NCBI RefSeq assembly: GCF_000298295.1
Contig: NZ_AMGM01000029.1
Span: 1-49,439 of the forward strand
DNA from: Cecembia lonarensis LW9
Lineage (GTDB): Bacteria; Bacteroidota; Bacteroidia; Cytophagales; Cyclobacteriaceae
DNA length: 49,439 bases
Direction: 5' to 3'
The position numbers and the translations under genes were made by a program. Shown in pieces: positions 25,083-32,812 of this stretch. Positions within the stretch are counted from its first letter, which is position 1. Each line of letters starts with the position of its first letter. The notes under the pieces are model-generated. The model made no database searches, had not been told where the DNA came from, and saw only the letters and a list, made by a program, of their open reading frames with translations.

Positions 25083-26486
25083 ATGAGAAATAATATTCAA
25101 CATTTAACACCTAGGCAGATTGTTGCTGAACTGGATAAATATATTATTGGGCAGCACGATGCTAAAAGAAATGTAGCGATTGCACTTCGAAACCGTATCC
25201 GAAGGATGAATGTGAAGAGCGATATTCAAAAGGATATCGTACCCAATAATATCCTTATGATAGGTTCAACAGGTGTGGGTAAAACTGAAATAGCCAGGAG
25301 ATTGGCAAAGATAGCAAATGCACCTTTTACCAAAGTGGAGGCCTCTAAGTTTACTGAAGTGGGATATGTTGGCCGTGATGTGGAAAGCATGGTTCGGGAC
25401 TTAGTCGAACAGTCGGTACATTTGGTCAGAGAACAGAAGAACGATGCGGTAAAAGAAAAAGCAGCAGAGGCAGTAGAGGAGGTGATTTTGGACATTTTGA
25501 TTCCTCCTGTTAAATCGGCAGGTTTTGTAAGACCTGGAACTTCTGTTTCTTCTGATTTTAACCCGGAACAGGCGTCTGAAGAGGAACTTAACGAAAGGAC
25601 CAGAGATCGGTTTAGGGAAAAATTGAAAAATGGTGAACTCGAGGATAGAAAGATTGAAATCAATGTGAAGCAAAGTCCTCCTGTTGGAATTGGTATGATC
25701 GGAAACGGCATGATGGACGATGCCAGCATGGCGGGTATTCAAGATATGATTTCCGGCATGATGCCCAAGCGTACCAAGAAAAGGAAAGTCAGTATAGCTG
25801 AGGCCAGAAAGATTTTGATGGAGGAAGAAACCAGTAAGCTGATTGATTTCGATGAAGTGAAAGAAGAAGCCATTCGTTTGGCTGAAAACAATGGGATTAT
25901 TTTTATTGATGAGATTGATAAAATTGCATCTAAAAGCGGCAAAGGAAGCGGTGGCCCTGATGTTAGTCGGGAGGGCGTACAAAGGGATCTCTTACCCATT
26001 GTGGAAGGGAGCAGTGTTAATACCAAATATGGAATTATTAATACCGACCATGTGCTGTTCATTGCAGCAGGAGCTTTCCATGTGAGCAAACCATCTGACT
26101 TGATTCCTGAGCTCCAAGGTCGGTTCCCAATTAGAGTGGAGTTGAGTTCTTTAACAGAAGAGGATTTTTACAGGATATTGAAAGAACCCAAAAATGCATT
26201 GACGAAGCAATATCAGGCATTATTTGAGGCGGAAGAAGTCTATTTGGATTTCAATGATGAGGCCATACGGGAAATAGCAAGATTGGCTTTCAAAATCAAT
26301 GAGGAGGTGGAGAATATTGGCGCTAGGAGATTGCATACAGTGGTCAGTCACTTGTTAAATGATTTTCTGTTTGATGTGCCTGATACCATTGAAGCCAATT
26401 CCAAAATCATGATTACCAAAGAGATGGTCGCTGATCGATTGAGCAGTTTGGTACAAAACAGGGATTTGTCGCAGTATATTCTTTAA
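25083..26486 (+). CDS. hslU: HslU, ATPase subunit of the HslUV protease
   Basis: A 467-residue AAA+ unfoldase. Typical features are the N-terminal LTPRQIVAELDKYIIGQHDAKRNVAIALRNR, Walker A GSTGVGKT (residues 61-68), the intermediate I-domain (about residues 110-245) with the glycine- and methionine-rich segment IGMIGNGMMDDA, and Walker B IIFIDEIDK. The C-terminus ends in SQYIL, which in HslU inserts into HslV. HslV, the proteolytic partner usually encoded just upstream, is not in the window. The gene stands alone between two hairpins. Confidence 0.96.
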   Translation: MRNNIQHLTPRQIVAELDKYIIGQHDAKRNVAIALRNRIRRMNVKSDIQKDIVPNNILMIGSTGVGKTEIARRLAKIANAPFTKVEASKFTEVGYVGRDVESMVRDLVEQSVHLVREQKNDAVKEKAAEAVEEVILDILIPPVKSAGFVRPGTSVSSDFNPEQASEEELNERTRDRFREKLKNGELEDRKIEINVKQSPPVGIGMIGNGMMDDASMAGIQDMISGMMPKRTKKRKVSIAEARKILMEEETSKLIDFDEVKEEAIRLAENNGIIFIDEIDKIASKSGKGSGGPDVSREGVQRDLLPIVEGSSVNTKYGIINTDHVLFIAAGAFHVSKPSDLIPELQGRFPIRVELSSLTEEDFYRILKEPKNALTKQYQALFEAEEVYLDFNDEAIREIARLAFKINEEVENIGARRLHTVVSHLLNDFLFDVPDTIEANSKIMITKEMVADRLSSLVQNRDLSQYIL

Positions 26487-26581
26487 AAGCGATAGACGAG
26501 AGATAAGAGGCAAGAATAAAGAATCAAGAAGGGAGAAATCTAAGTAAAGTGGGATTTCTGAAGTTAAAAAAGGAGATTATT

Positions 26582-26627
26582 AAAAATTCCCTGTGTTTGC
26601 AAAGAAGTGCAAATACAGGGAATTTTT
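26582..26627. terminator. Bidirectional terminator between hslU and the NIPSNAP gene
   Basis: Two 20-nt arms (26582-26601 and 26608-26627) pair with a single G/T wobble around a 6-nt loop. The left arm starts with AAAAA and the right ends with TTTTT, so the structure can stop transcription from both sides. The right arm overlaps the stop codon of the minus-strand NIPSNAP gene. Confidence 0.88.
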
Positions 26628-27372
26628 ATTTCAAAGGAGAGAAGGGAAGTGGTGTAAGGTATTTGGATACCACCTTTTGAACTATTGGACCTGTTTCTTC
26701 AGATCTGTCCCTTACCATTGTCCAAACTGGGTCTTCACGGAACTTATCAAAAGATTTTTTAGCGGCTTTTTCGTTTTTATGCGCCAGTAAATACACCAAT
26801 TTGGCTTGCCCTCCATCCTTTTCCACAGTGTACCAATACATTACATTGGTCATCCCATGTTTTTGAAAAAGCTCTCTGGTATAATCTCTAAATCTGGCAT
26901 TGATGTTTTCCACTTTACCGGGGTGCATATAGTAGGTCCGAAGTTCAAATATTCTTTTTCCTTGATTTTGCCAGCGTATGATTTCCGGATTCAATTCAGG
27001 GGCAATTTCCATAAAAACCTGATCCACATTTGCTACCAGAGGACCATTGGCTTCTGAGGCTTTATAGGCAGCTCGCCATTCAGGATCATTGACAAATTTA
27101 TTCCACAATATATCTCTAGAAGCTTGGTCTGGGTAAGCCAGGATAAAGGTCAGCGTATAGTTGTTGTCGTCTGTTGGAATAAAGTATGCTATATTTTCGA
27201 TTCCGTTTTTTTCAAATAGTTTTAAAGTGTGATCCTGAAAACGTTGGATTAAATCCCCCCTTTTTCCATCATGGGCTGTATAAGTTCGCATTTCGAAATA
27301 CCGGCTATCTTGGGCTGATGATACTTTTATACCGATCAGGGAGACAAAGAAAATTAAGATTAAGTTTTTCAT
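26626..27372 (-). CDS. Secreted NIPSNAP-family protein
   Basis: A 248-residue protein with a signal peptide (MKNLILIFFVSLIGIKVSSAQ) and two NIPSNAP repeats: the first starts YFEMRTYTAHDGKRGDLIQRF and the second FELRTYYMHPGKVENINARF. NIPSNAP domains are ferredoxin-like dimeric folds of uncertain function, and secreted forms are common in Bacteroidota. The ATG at 27372 gives the signal peptide directly and does not overlap the upstream gene. An in-frame ATG at 27411 would overlap the TMEM220 gene and add a polar leader. It is probably in an operon with that gene. Confidence 0.88.
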   Translation of the reverse strand: MKNLILIFFVSLIGIKVSSAQDSRYFEMRTYTAHDGKRGDLIQRFQDHTLKLFEKNGIENIAYFIPTDDNNYTLTFILAYPDQASRDILWNKFVNDPEWRAAYKASEANGPLVANVDQVFMEIAPELNPEIIRWQNQGKRIFELRTYYMHPGKVENINARFRDYTRELFQKHGMTNVMYWYTVEKDGGQAKLVYLLAHKNEKAAKKSFDKFREDPVWTMVRDRSEETGPIVQKVVSKYLTPLPFSPLK

Positions 27373-27377
27373 AGGTA

Positions 27378-27764
27378 CTATTGGTTGGTTTGAGTTTGTT
27401 TTTTTTTCCATCCGGTAAATGCAGATACTGAGAGGACTGCAGCAATAATCAAAAGGCCAAAAGTTTCTCTGGCTTCCTCCGATTCTTGGGTTTTCATACT
27501 AAGATCCTTTTGCTCCAATTCATAAGAGACCCAGTCTTCTACAGATTCAGGGAAAAAATAGATGGCACCAATAAGGCAGGCAATAATGACGATGCTCAAA
27601 GGAATAAGAGGATGCTTTCCTCTTGCTCCCATTGCTGAGAAAATTGCTGCAGCCAGGTAAATAGGTACCCAAATTTCAGGGTCAGGATCATTGAGTTGCC
27701 AGTAGGCAAATAAAAGGAATGCGAAGAACCAAAGGATAAAGAAGTATTTTAAGAAATTTTTCAT
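27378..27764 (-). CDS. TMEM220-family membrane protein
   Basis: A 128-residue protein with four hydrophobic helices and the family hallmark near the N-terminus, AYWQLNDPDPEIWVPIYLAAA. The C-terminal helix is preceded by a hydrophilic stretch of about 20 residues containing several Glu. The function of the family is unknown. It precedes the NIPSNAP gene with only five bases between this stop codon and that gene's chosen start, so they are likely co-transcribed. Confidence 0.85.
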   Translation of the reverse strand: MKNFLKYFFILWFFAFLLFAYWQLNDPDPEIWVPIYLAAAIFSAMGARGKHPLIPLSIVIIACLIGAIYFFPESVEDWVSYELEQKDLSMKTQESEEARETFGLLIIAAVLSVSAFTGWKKKQTQTNQ

Positions 27765-27877
27765 AAAGTGCTGAGGTTGTCGTTCGGAAATTAGTCAATA
27801 ATTAGTCTTTTGGCAAGCATCTATTTACCAAGCCCCAGCAGTTTAAGGTTAAGCCTGTCATATTCATGGATAATCTG

Positions 27878-27885
27878 TAAATTTG
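27878..27885 (+). promoter_or_regulatory. -7 element (TAAATTTG)
   Basis: A perfect TAnnTTTG lies 15 bp before the ATG at 27900. It decides the start of the next gene: the ORF is open back to 27810, but those codons lie upstream of the predicted transcription start. No clear -33 element is present. Confidence 0.5.
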
Positions 27886-27899
27886 AAGAAGAAATAGCT

Positions 27900-28322
27900 A
27901 TGAATTTAGATGTGACTGTGGTAAATCATCAACCTGAAATCATCACACTTCCCGATGTAAAAATAGATAAAGAAGTGATTGCAAAGGCCAAAGAGTGCAT
28001 AGAGGTCGAAAAGCAGGTCATTGTTCATGTGAGCATTAGAACCTCCTTCACCTGGTGGCAGATTCGGATATGGCCCAGTACCTTCCTTGTTCCTCGTGGG
28101 GCTGGTTCTGAGTCCAAACTATTGAATGCCGATAATATTCCATTTTATCCCCAATGGCTATATGTTTTTGGAAGTAACCACCGGTTTACCCTGATTTTTG
28201 AGGGTCTTCCGGAAGAGTGTGAGGTTTTTGATCTGATAGAGAGAATTCCCCAAAAAGGAGGATTTGAGTATTTTGGCATTAGGAGGAACCGTTCTGATGT
28301 GTATCATATAGAATTGGACTGA
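27900..28322 (+). CDS. Conserved-looking hypothetical protein
   Basis: A 140-residue soluble protein beginning MNLDVTVVNHQPEIITLPDV. It is rich in aromatic residues in the middle (SFTWWQIRIWPSTFLVP, FYPQWLYVFGSNHRFTLIFEGLP), suggesting a compact beta-rich fold. Two cysteines occur (AKECIEVE and EECEVFDLIE). No signal peptide or known motif was recognised. The start at 27900 rests on the -7 box just upstream. It is divergent from TMEM220/NIPSNAP and convergent with lutC. The following 146 bp to lutC contain nothing recognisable. Confidence 0.55.
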   Translation: MNLDVTVVNHQPEIITLPDVKIDKEVIAKAKECIEVEKQVIVHVSIRTSFTWWQIRIWPSTFLVPRGAGSESKLLNADNIPFYPQWLYVFGSNHRFTLIFEGLPEECEVFDLIERIPQKGGFEYFGIRRNRSDVYHIELD

Positions 28323-28468
28323 CCTGCATTTCCCCCTGAGAATGAAGAATCATGGTTTTCTGTAGTGTTTTACAGCTTAAAAACTTCCTTAAATTCCTTG
28401 ACTGCTCAATGTTTCAAAATTCCCCTAAATCCGCCTTCCGGCTTCTCACTTAATCTACCCTCTCGTCT

Positions 28469-29029
28469 CTACCTCAACACCACCCTCAAACTCTTCGCCC
28501 CATGAGCTCCGATCACCAAAGACTGCTCGATGTCAGCAGTTTTGGATGGTCCGGCAATAAAGAGGCCGAAACCTGAATGCTGGGCCCCAATTCTTTGATA
28601 AGCTTCATGCATGTTGGAAACCAAGGATTTTTCCTCTAATACAATCACCAAATGCTCGGTGATAAAGGGCAAGGCCCGTAAGCCCAAGTTTTCATCTGTC
28701 AACCAAATAGCCCCGTTTTCTGCTACCCCAAATTGACCTTGAATGATGGCTACTTCCAACTCATTTAATTCATGGGCGTCAGAAGGTAAAGGCTGAGTCG
28801 AAAGGCTCTCCATTCCCTTGGCCAGGTTGAGAATCTTTTCAAAACGGTTGATGGCTATAAAATCCTTCAATTCGGACTCAGCGATTACTTCCCCCTTATT
28901 GGCCTGAATGGATAGTATAAAGGCTGCTTTATGATCCATTGGAAATTCAAATGCTGATATTTCAGGAAGCAGGCTGTTCTCTCTAGGAATGGCCTTGATT
29001 GTGGTCAAAATGTTTTCTCTGCTGCTCAT
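28469..29029 (-). CDS. lutC: LutC/LUD-domain protein of lactate utilisation
   Basis: A 186-residue LUD-domain protein. The conserved region includes GQFGVAENGAIWLTDENLGLRALPFITEHLVIVLEE, and SKTADIEQSLVIGAHGAKSLRVVLR closes the protein in the way typical of LutC. LutA, LutB and LutC together form the iron-sulfur L-lactate oxidising complex. The start at 29029 overlaps the lutB stop as ATGA, so the seven extra residues of the longer frame were rejected. Confidence 0.9.
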   Translation of the reverse strand: MSSRENILTTIKAIPRENSLLPEISAFEFPMDHKAAFILSIQANKGEVIAESELKDFIAINRFEKILNLAKGMESLSTQPLPSDAHELNELEVAIIQGQFGVAENGAIWLTDENLGLRALPFITEHLVIVLEEKSLVSNMHEAYQRIGAQHSGFGLFIAGPSKTADIEQSLVIGAHGAKSLRVVLR

Positions 29030-30384
29030 GTCCTGTTCTTTTTGTACCAATCTTTGAAAGTTTCTTTGGGTGTTTCAGGCAGGTCTCTTTGCTTACCCCA
29101 GGTGTTCAGGCCTGAATAAGTAATGCTGTCAGGCAGGATTTTCAAGGCGCCCCGCATCATGACACCGGTTACTTTATAAGCAAAAGGAACTGCAAAAATT
29201 CCATTGGCAATTTTCATGGAAATGCTTTTCGCATTGGTCCCTTGGGCTTTGGTGATTTCCTGCCTCCATTCGTAGAGTTGCTCATGGATATTGATCTTTA
29301 CCGGACAAACATCCGTGCAGGAACCACAAAGGGTAGAGGCAAAAGGAAGGGTGCTGTATTTTTTCACATCCAAGCCTGGTGACAGGATAGAGCCGATGGG
29401 TCCGGGAACTACCGAGCCATAACTGTAGCCACCACTTCTTCTATAAATGGGACAGGTATTCATGCAGGCGCCGCAACGGATACATTTCAAAGAGTTTTTG
29501 AATTTCTCCCTTGCTAATTGATCCGTACGGCCATTATCTACCAAAACAATATGTATTTCCTTACCTGCAGCCGGGGAGCGAAAGTGCGAATTGTAATTGG
29601 TAATGGGTTGCCCGGTAGCAGAGCGGGCCAACAGCCTGAGGAATACCCCCAAATCCTTTCTTCGGGGAATGATTTTCTCAATGCCCATACAGGCGATGTG
29701 GACATCGGCCAAATGCACGCCCATATCGGCATTGCCTTCATTGGTACATACCACAAATTCACCTGTTTCTGCCACTCCAAAATTTACCCCGGTAATGGCT
29801 ACTTTGGCGCCTAAAAACTTTTCCCTCAAATGCAAACGGGCTGCATGGGTGAGGTAAGCCGGATCTTCATTACCTTTTTCGGTATGCAGTTTTTCATGGA
29901 AAAGCTCAGAGATATCCCTTTTCTTCAAATGGATGGCAGGTAGCACGATATGGCTAGGGGGTTGATTTAAGAACTGCACAATCCGCTCTCCCAAATCCGT
30001 ATCCACCACTTCCACTCCGTTATTTTCCAAGAAGGGGTTAAGATGACATTCCTCTGTAAGTATAGATTTGCTTTTGACAATGGCTTTACATTGATGCCTT
30101 TGGAGGATGCTTAGTACAATTTGGTTGTGTTCTTCTGCATCCTTGGCCCAGTGCACTTTTATACCATTGGCAGTCGCTTTTTCTTCAAATTGCACAAGGT
30201 ATTTGTCCAGATTGGCCAGCACATTGTCTTTGATCTGAGAAGCCAATTCCCTCAATTTTTCCCATTCCGGAATGGTCTTGCTGATGGTGTCCCGCTTGTC
30301 CCGGACAAACCAAAGTGTTTCATCATGCCATTTGGCTTTGGCAGCGTCCTGTAAAAATTCCGAGGCTTTGGCTGGATGGCTCAT
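29026..30384 (-). CDS. lutB: LutB-type iron-sulfur subunit of the lactate-oxidising complex
   Basis: A 452-residue protein. An N-terminal LUD-type domain with SKSILTEECHLNPFLENNGVEVVDTDLGERIVQ is followed by a ferredoxin domain with two cluster motifs, CIRCGACMNTCPIYR and CGSCTDVCPVKI. It passes electrons from lactate oxidation to the respiratory chain. The start at 30384 (MSHPAKASEFLQ) overlaps the lutA stop as ATGA. The open frame extends 71 codons further but lies inside lutA in another frame. Confidence 0.93.
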   Translation of the reverse strand: MSHPAKASEFLQDAAKAKWHDETLWFVRDKRDTISKTIPEWEKLRELASQIKDNVLANLDKYLVQFEEKATANGIKVHWAKDAEEHNQIVLSILQRHQCKAIVKSKSILTEECHLNPFLENNGVEVVDTDLGERIVQFLNQPPSHIVLPAIHLKKRDISELFHEKLHTEKGNEDPAYLTHAARLHLREKFLGAKVAITGVNFGVAETGEFVVCTNEGNADMGVHLADVHIACMGIEKIIPRRKDLGVFLRLLARSATGQPITNYNSHFRSPAAGKEIHIVLVDNGRTDQLAREKFKNSLKCIRCGACMNTCPIYRRSGGYSYGSVVPGPIGSILSPGLDVKKYSTLPFASTLCGSCTDVCPVKINIHEQLYEWRQEITKAQGTNAKSISMKIANGIFAVPFAYKVTGVMMRGALKILPDSITYSGLNTWGKQRDLPETPKETFKDWYKKNRT

Positions 30385-31136
30385 GAGATGACTTGGTTTA
30401 GGATTTCTGCGATATGCATAAATTTCAAGGGCTGTTGATTCCTCTTGGCAATGCCCTCTAGGTGCATGATACAGGACATATCTCCCCCGGTGAGGATTTC
30501 CACACCGTGTGTCAAATGATCCTGCAAGCGGTCTTTGCCCATCTGAACCGACAAGGCTTCTTCTGTAACAGCAAAAGTTCCCCCAAATCCGCAGCATTCA
30601 TCTGTCCTTGTCAATTCCACCCATTCCAGACCGGCTATTTGATCTAGCAGCTGCTTGGCTTTGCTGAAAAAGGGTTCGTTTCGCTCTGAACTAGAGCCCA
30701 GCCTCAAACCCCTTTGCCCATGGCAGGAGGCATGGTAGCCCACTTTATGGGGGAAAGACCCTTTGAGATTTTCCACTTTTAACACATCTGTAAGAAATTC
30801 AGTCAATTCGAAGATCTTATAATGGAGGCTTTCTTGCTCCTTTTCCATTCCGGCGATCGCCGGTGCATGGTCTTTGATATGCAATACACAACTCCCGGAA
30901 GGGGCGACGATGTAGTCATAATCCCCGAATATTTCTACAAAGTGCTTGGTAGTCCCAACAGTATCCCTTTCGTATCCAGCATTGGCCATGGGTTGCCCAC
31001 AACAGGTCTGACCTAGGGGATAGCTGACCTCGCAACCCAGTTTCTCCAATAATTCCAAAGTCGCAATAGCTACATTCGGATAGAATTGATCTACATAACA
31101 GGGGATGAAAAGACCGATCTTTTTATTTTGAGTCAT
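30381..31136 (-). CDS. lutA: LutA-type (Fe-S)-binding protein
   Basis: A 251-residue protein with two CCG domains, GQTCCGQPMANAGY and RTDECCGFGGTFAV, which bind iron-sulfur clusters in GlpC/LutA/HdrB-type proteins. It opens the lutABC operon, whose genes are joined by ATGA overlaps. The inverted repeat at 31187-31212 lies 50-75 bp upstream of its start and may be the operator. No lactate permease or LutR-like regulator is seen nearby. Confidence 0.92.
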   Translation of the reverse strand: MTQNKKIGLFIPCYVDQFYPNVAIATLELLEKLGCEVSYPLGQTCCGQPMANAGYERDTVGTTKHFVEIFGDYDYIVAPSGSCVLHIKDHAPAIAGMEKEQESLHYKIFELTEFLTDVLKVENLKGSFPHKVGYHASCHGQRGLRLGSSSERNEPFFSKAKQLLDQIAGLEWVELTRTDECCGFGGTFAVTEEALSVQMGKDRLQDHLTHGVEILTGGDMSCIMHLEGIAKRNQQPLKFMHIAEILNQVIS

Positions 31137-31186
31137 AATTTGTTGCTATTGCAAGACGGATATTTGTGGATATTAAGATATGGGTT

Positions 31187-31212
31187 GATATTGATTTGCC
31201 CAATTCAATATC
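31187..31212. promoter_or_regulatory. Inverted repeat upstream of lutABC
   Basis: GATATTGA (31187-31194) and TCAATATC (31205-31212) are perfect 8-bp arms with a 10-bp spacer, in the expected promoter zone of lutA. Several more GATAT-type sequences lie nearby (31169, 31178). A regulator operator is plausible. No promoter box could be fixed. Confidence 0.4.
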
Positions 31213-31365
31213 TATTAAATATCCAAAAAAGTAATGATTGAAATATCCTGTGGTGTGGGGTTTTTAAGGGTTAAGGTTAAACTTTCATTAAAATAGGTTT
31301 GCTGAAGAATGTTTACCATTACTTCTGGATGGATATTCTCCAACCACTATTCATTCATAAACACA

Positions 31366-31421
31366 CATACATTTTTTCAAAGGAAAAAATGTGTATGGCT
31401 ACATTTTTCCAAAGGAAAATG
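31366..31421. repeat. Two adjacent AT-rich hairpins with shared sequence
   Basis: ATTTTTTC-AAAG-GAAAAAAT (31371-31390, extended outwards by CATAC/GTGTATG) is followed after 12 bp by ACATTTTTCC-AAA-GGAAAATG (31401-31421). The two units are imperfect copies, each self-complementary. They lie in the 425-bp non-coding stretch between lutA and the tiny ORF at 31563. The rest of that stretch shows only the lut inverted repeat. Confidence 0.5.
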
Positions 31422-31562
31422 ACCCTAAATCAATCTGATAAAAGGGGTTAATGACCTTAACAGAGCTCTTTATTCCATCTTGTAGGGGAATTCACTAAGA
31501 ATTTCTTGAATTAAAACTATAAACTTGGTACATTGTCTAAACATTCGTCAGAAGGTAAAACT

Positions 31563-31709
31563 ATGATACATTCGCTCTTTTGTCTTATACCCCTTTTTTG
31601 GTTTTTGCAAACTGAGCATCCCTTGGAAGGGAAATGGAAAATGTATAGAAGCGAATCATTTGAAAATATCCTGACTTCAAAAAGCCGGTGGATGTTCAAA
31701 AAGGAATAA
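31563..31709 (+). CDS. Possible small ORF (48 aa) with hydrophobic N-terminus
   Basis: The frame starts ATG ATA CAT TCG and codes for MIHSLFCLIPLFWFLQTEHP, then LEGKWKMYRSESFENILTSK and a short tail. The first 16 residues are hydrophobic like a signal peptide, and LEGKWKMYRSE resembles the opening strand of lipocalin-like secreted proteins. It stops 11 bp before the propeller lipoprotein gene. It may be a real small protein in that operon, the remnant of a longer gene, or chance. I cannot decide from sequence alone. Confidence 0.3.
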   Translation: MIHSLFCLIPLFWFLQTEHPLEGKWKMYRSESFENILTSKSRWMFKKE

Positions 31710-31720
31710 ACAATTAAAGC

Positions 31721-32806
31721 ATGAAGGATTTATTTTGGAGATTTATTTTATTTTCTTCCATAGTTTCAGTTTTTTTTGCTTGTGCCGAAAAGCCCAAGTC
31801 GGAGCTGATTGAAATTAATGTGCCTAACAAGGTAAATACAGAAGTTACATTAAATGACATTACCGAATCCATACAATATATCCAACTCGAAACCCGACCT
31901 GATGCTTTTATTTCAAGAATCAATGAAGTGTTCCTTCATGAAAACAAATTGTATATCTGGTATTACTTTCAAAAGATATTGGTCTTCGATCTGGATGGGA
32001 AATTTTTGGGTGCGCTCGGAAAACAAGGTGATGGTCCCGGGGAATACAGGTCTGTTTCTGCCATGTGTATAGACGATAGTTCTGGAGAGATTTATCTGTT
32101 TGCTTACAATAAATTCATGAGGTACTCTCCTGAACATGAATTATTAGGGGAAAAGAGGATAGATTCCTCCTTGGATTCCGGCTTTGACTTCTTTAGAATT
32201 CTCGGAAGGGAAAGGTTCGGCATTTCTCAGGAATATGGAAATGTAGTTAAAGGAGGTTTTGCCAATGAGACCAATTTGTATCGATTTGATGCTGATATGG
32301 CAGTCGTAGACACCTTGCCCTTACGGAAGGTGATTATGGAGAAGAAAATAGCCACAGCTTTGGGGTATACCGATTACATCAGCAGTTTTAATGGCAAGCA
32401 TTTTATTTATACACCTGTAACTACTAATGAAAACTACCTAAGAGACACACTGTACCAGTTTAAGGACATGCAGTTGAGGCCTTTTGCTAAGTTGAATTTT
32501 CCTAAACCTCATTTAGATGAAAGGGGATTTAAAAAGTATCATATCGCAAATGTGGTACATACTGCCAATTACATCAGTTCGCATTTTTATGATTTTGATA
32601 ATAGTTTGCACCAATTTGTTCATCATATCGAGAGTGGACAGGGTTATCTTGTAAAAGATGGTTTTTTGGATGAGGACGGGGTTAGGTTGAGTTTAAGAGT
32701 TTTGTCAGCAGAGGAGGATTTATTCTATTTTGTCAAACCCGCAGCCTATGAATCAGGTGCACAGGAGGAAGCCAACCCTGTGATTGGTTTGGTAAAGTTG
32801 AAGTAA
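31721..32806 (+). CDS. 6-bladed beta-propeller lipoprotein
   Basis: A 361-residue protein with a lipobox-type signal (SVFFAC). The early region (VNTEVTLNDITESIQYIQLETRPDAFISRINEVFLHENKLYIW) and the blade motif ILVFDLDGKFLGALGKQGDGPGEYRSV are hallmarks of the Bacteroidota 6-bladed beta-propeller lipoprotein family, which resembles NHL propellers. Such proteins sit at the outer surface or in the periplasm and have no defined activity. It is convergent with the frameshifted ATPase gene 6 bp away. Confidence 0.88.
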   Translation: MKDLFWRFILFSSIVSVFFACAEKPKSELIEINVPNKVNTEVTLNDITESIQYIQLETRPDAFISRINEVFLHENKLYIWYYFQKILVFDLDGKFLGALGKQGDGPGEYRSVSAMCIDDSSGEIYLFAYNKFMRYSPEHELLGEKRIDSSLDSGFDFFRILGRERFGISQEYGNVVKGGFANETNLYRFDADMAVVDTLPLRKVIMEKKIATALGYTDYISSFNGKHFIYTPVTTNENYLRDTLYQFKDMQLRPFAKLNFPKPHLDERGFKKYHIANVVHTANYISSHFYDFDNSLHQFVHHIESGQGYLVKDGFLDEDGVRLSLRVLSAEEDLFYFVKPAAYESGAQEEANPVIGLVKLK

Positions 32807-32812
32807 GTGCAA

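Noticed and set aside
25226-25982. Long antisense ORFs opposite hslU (167 and 193 codons)
   Set aside because: Composition and low-complexity serine runs are typical of the reverse strand of a highly expressed gene; no motif or promoter was seen.
27810-27899. 30-residue N-terminal extension of the hypothetical protein at 27900
   Set aside because: A perfect -7 box at 27878-27885 places the transcript start after these codons.
30385-30597. 71-residue N-terminal extension of LutB
   Set aside because: It lies within lutA in another frame and is not protein-like; the ATGA overlap at 30381-30384 marks the real start.
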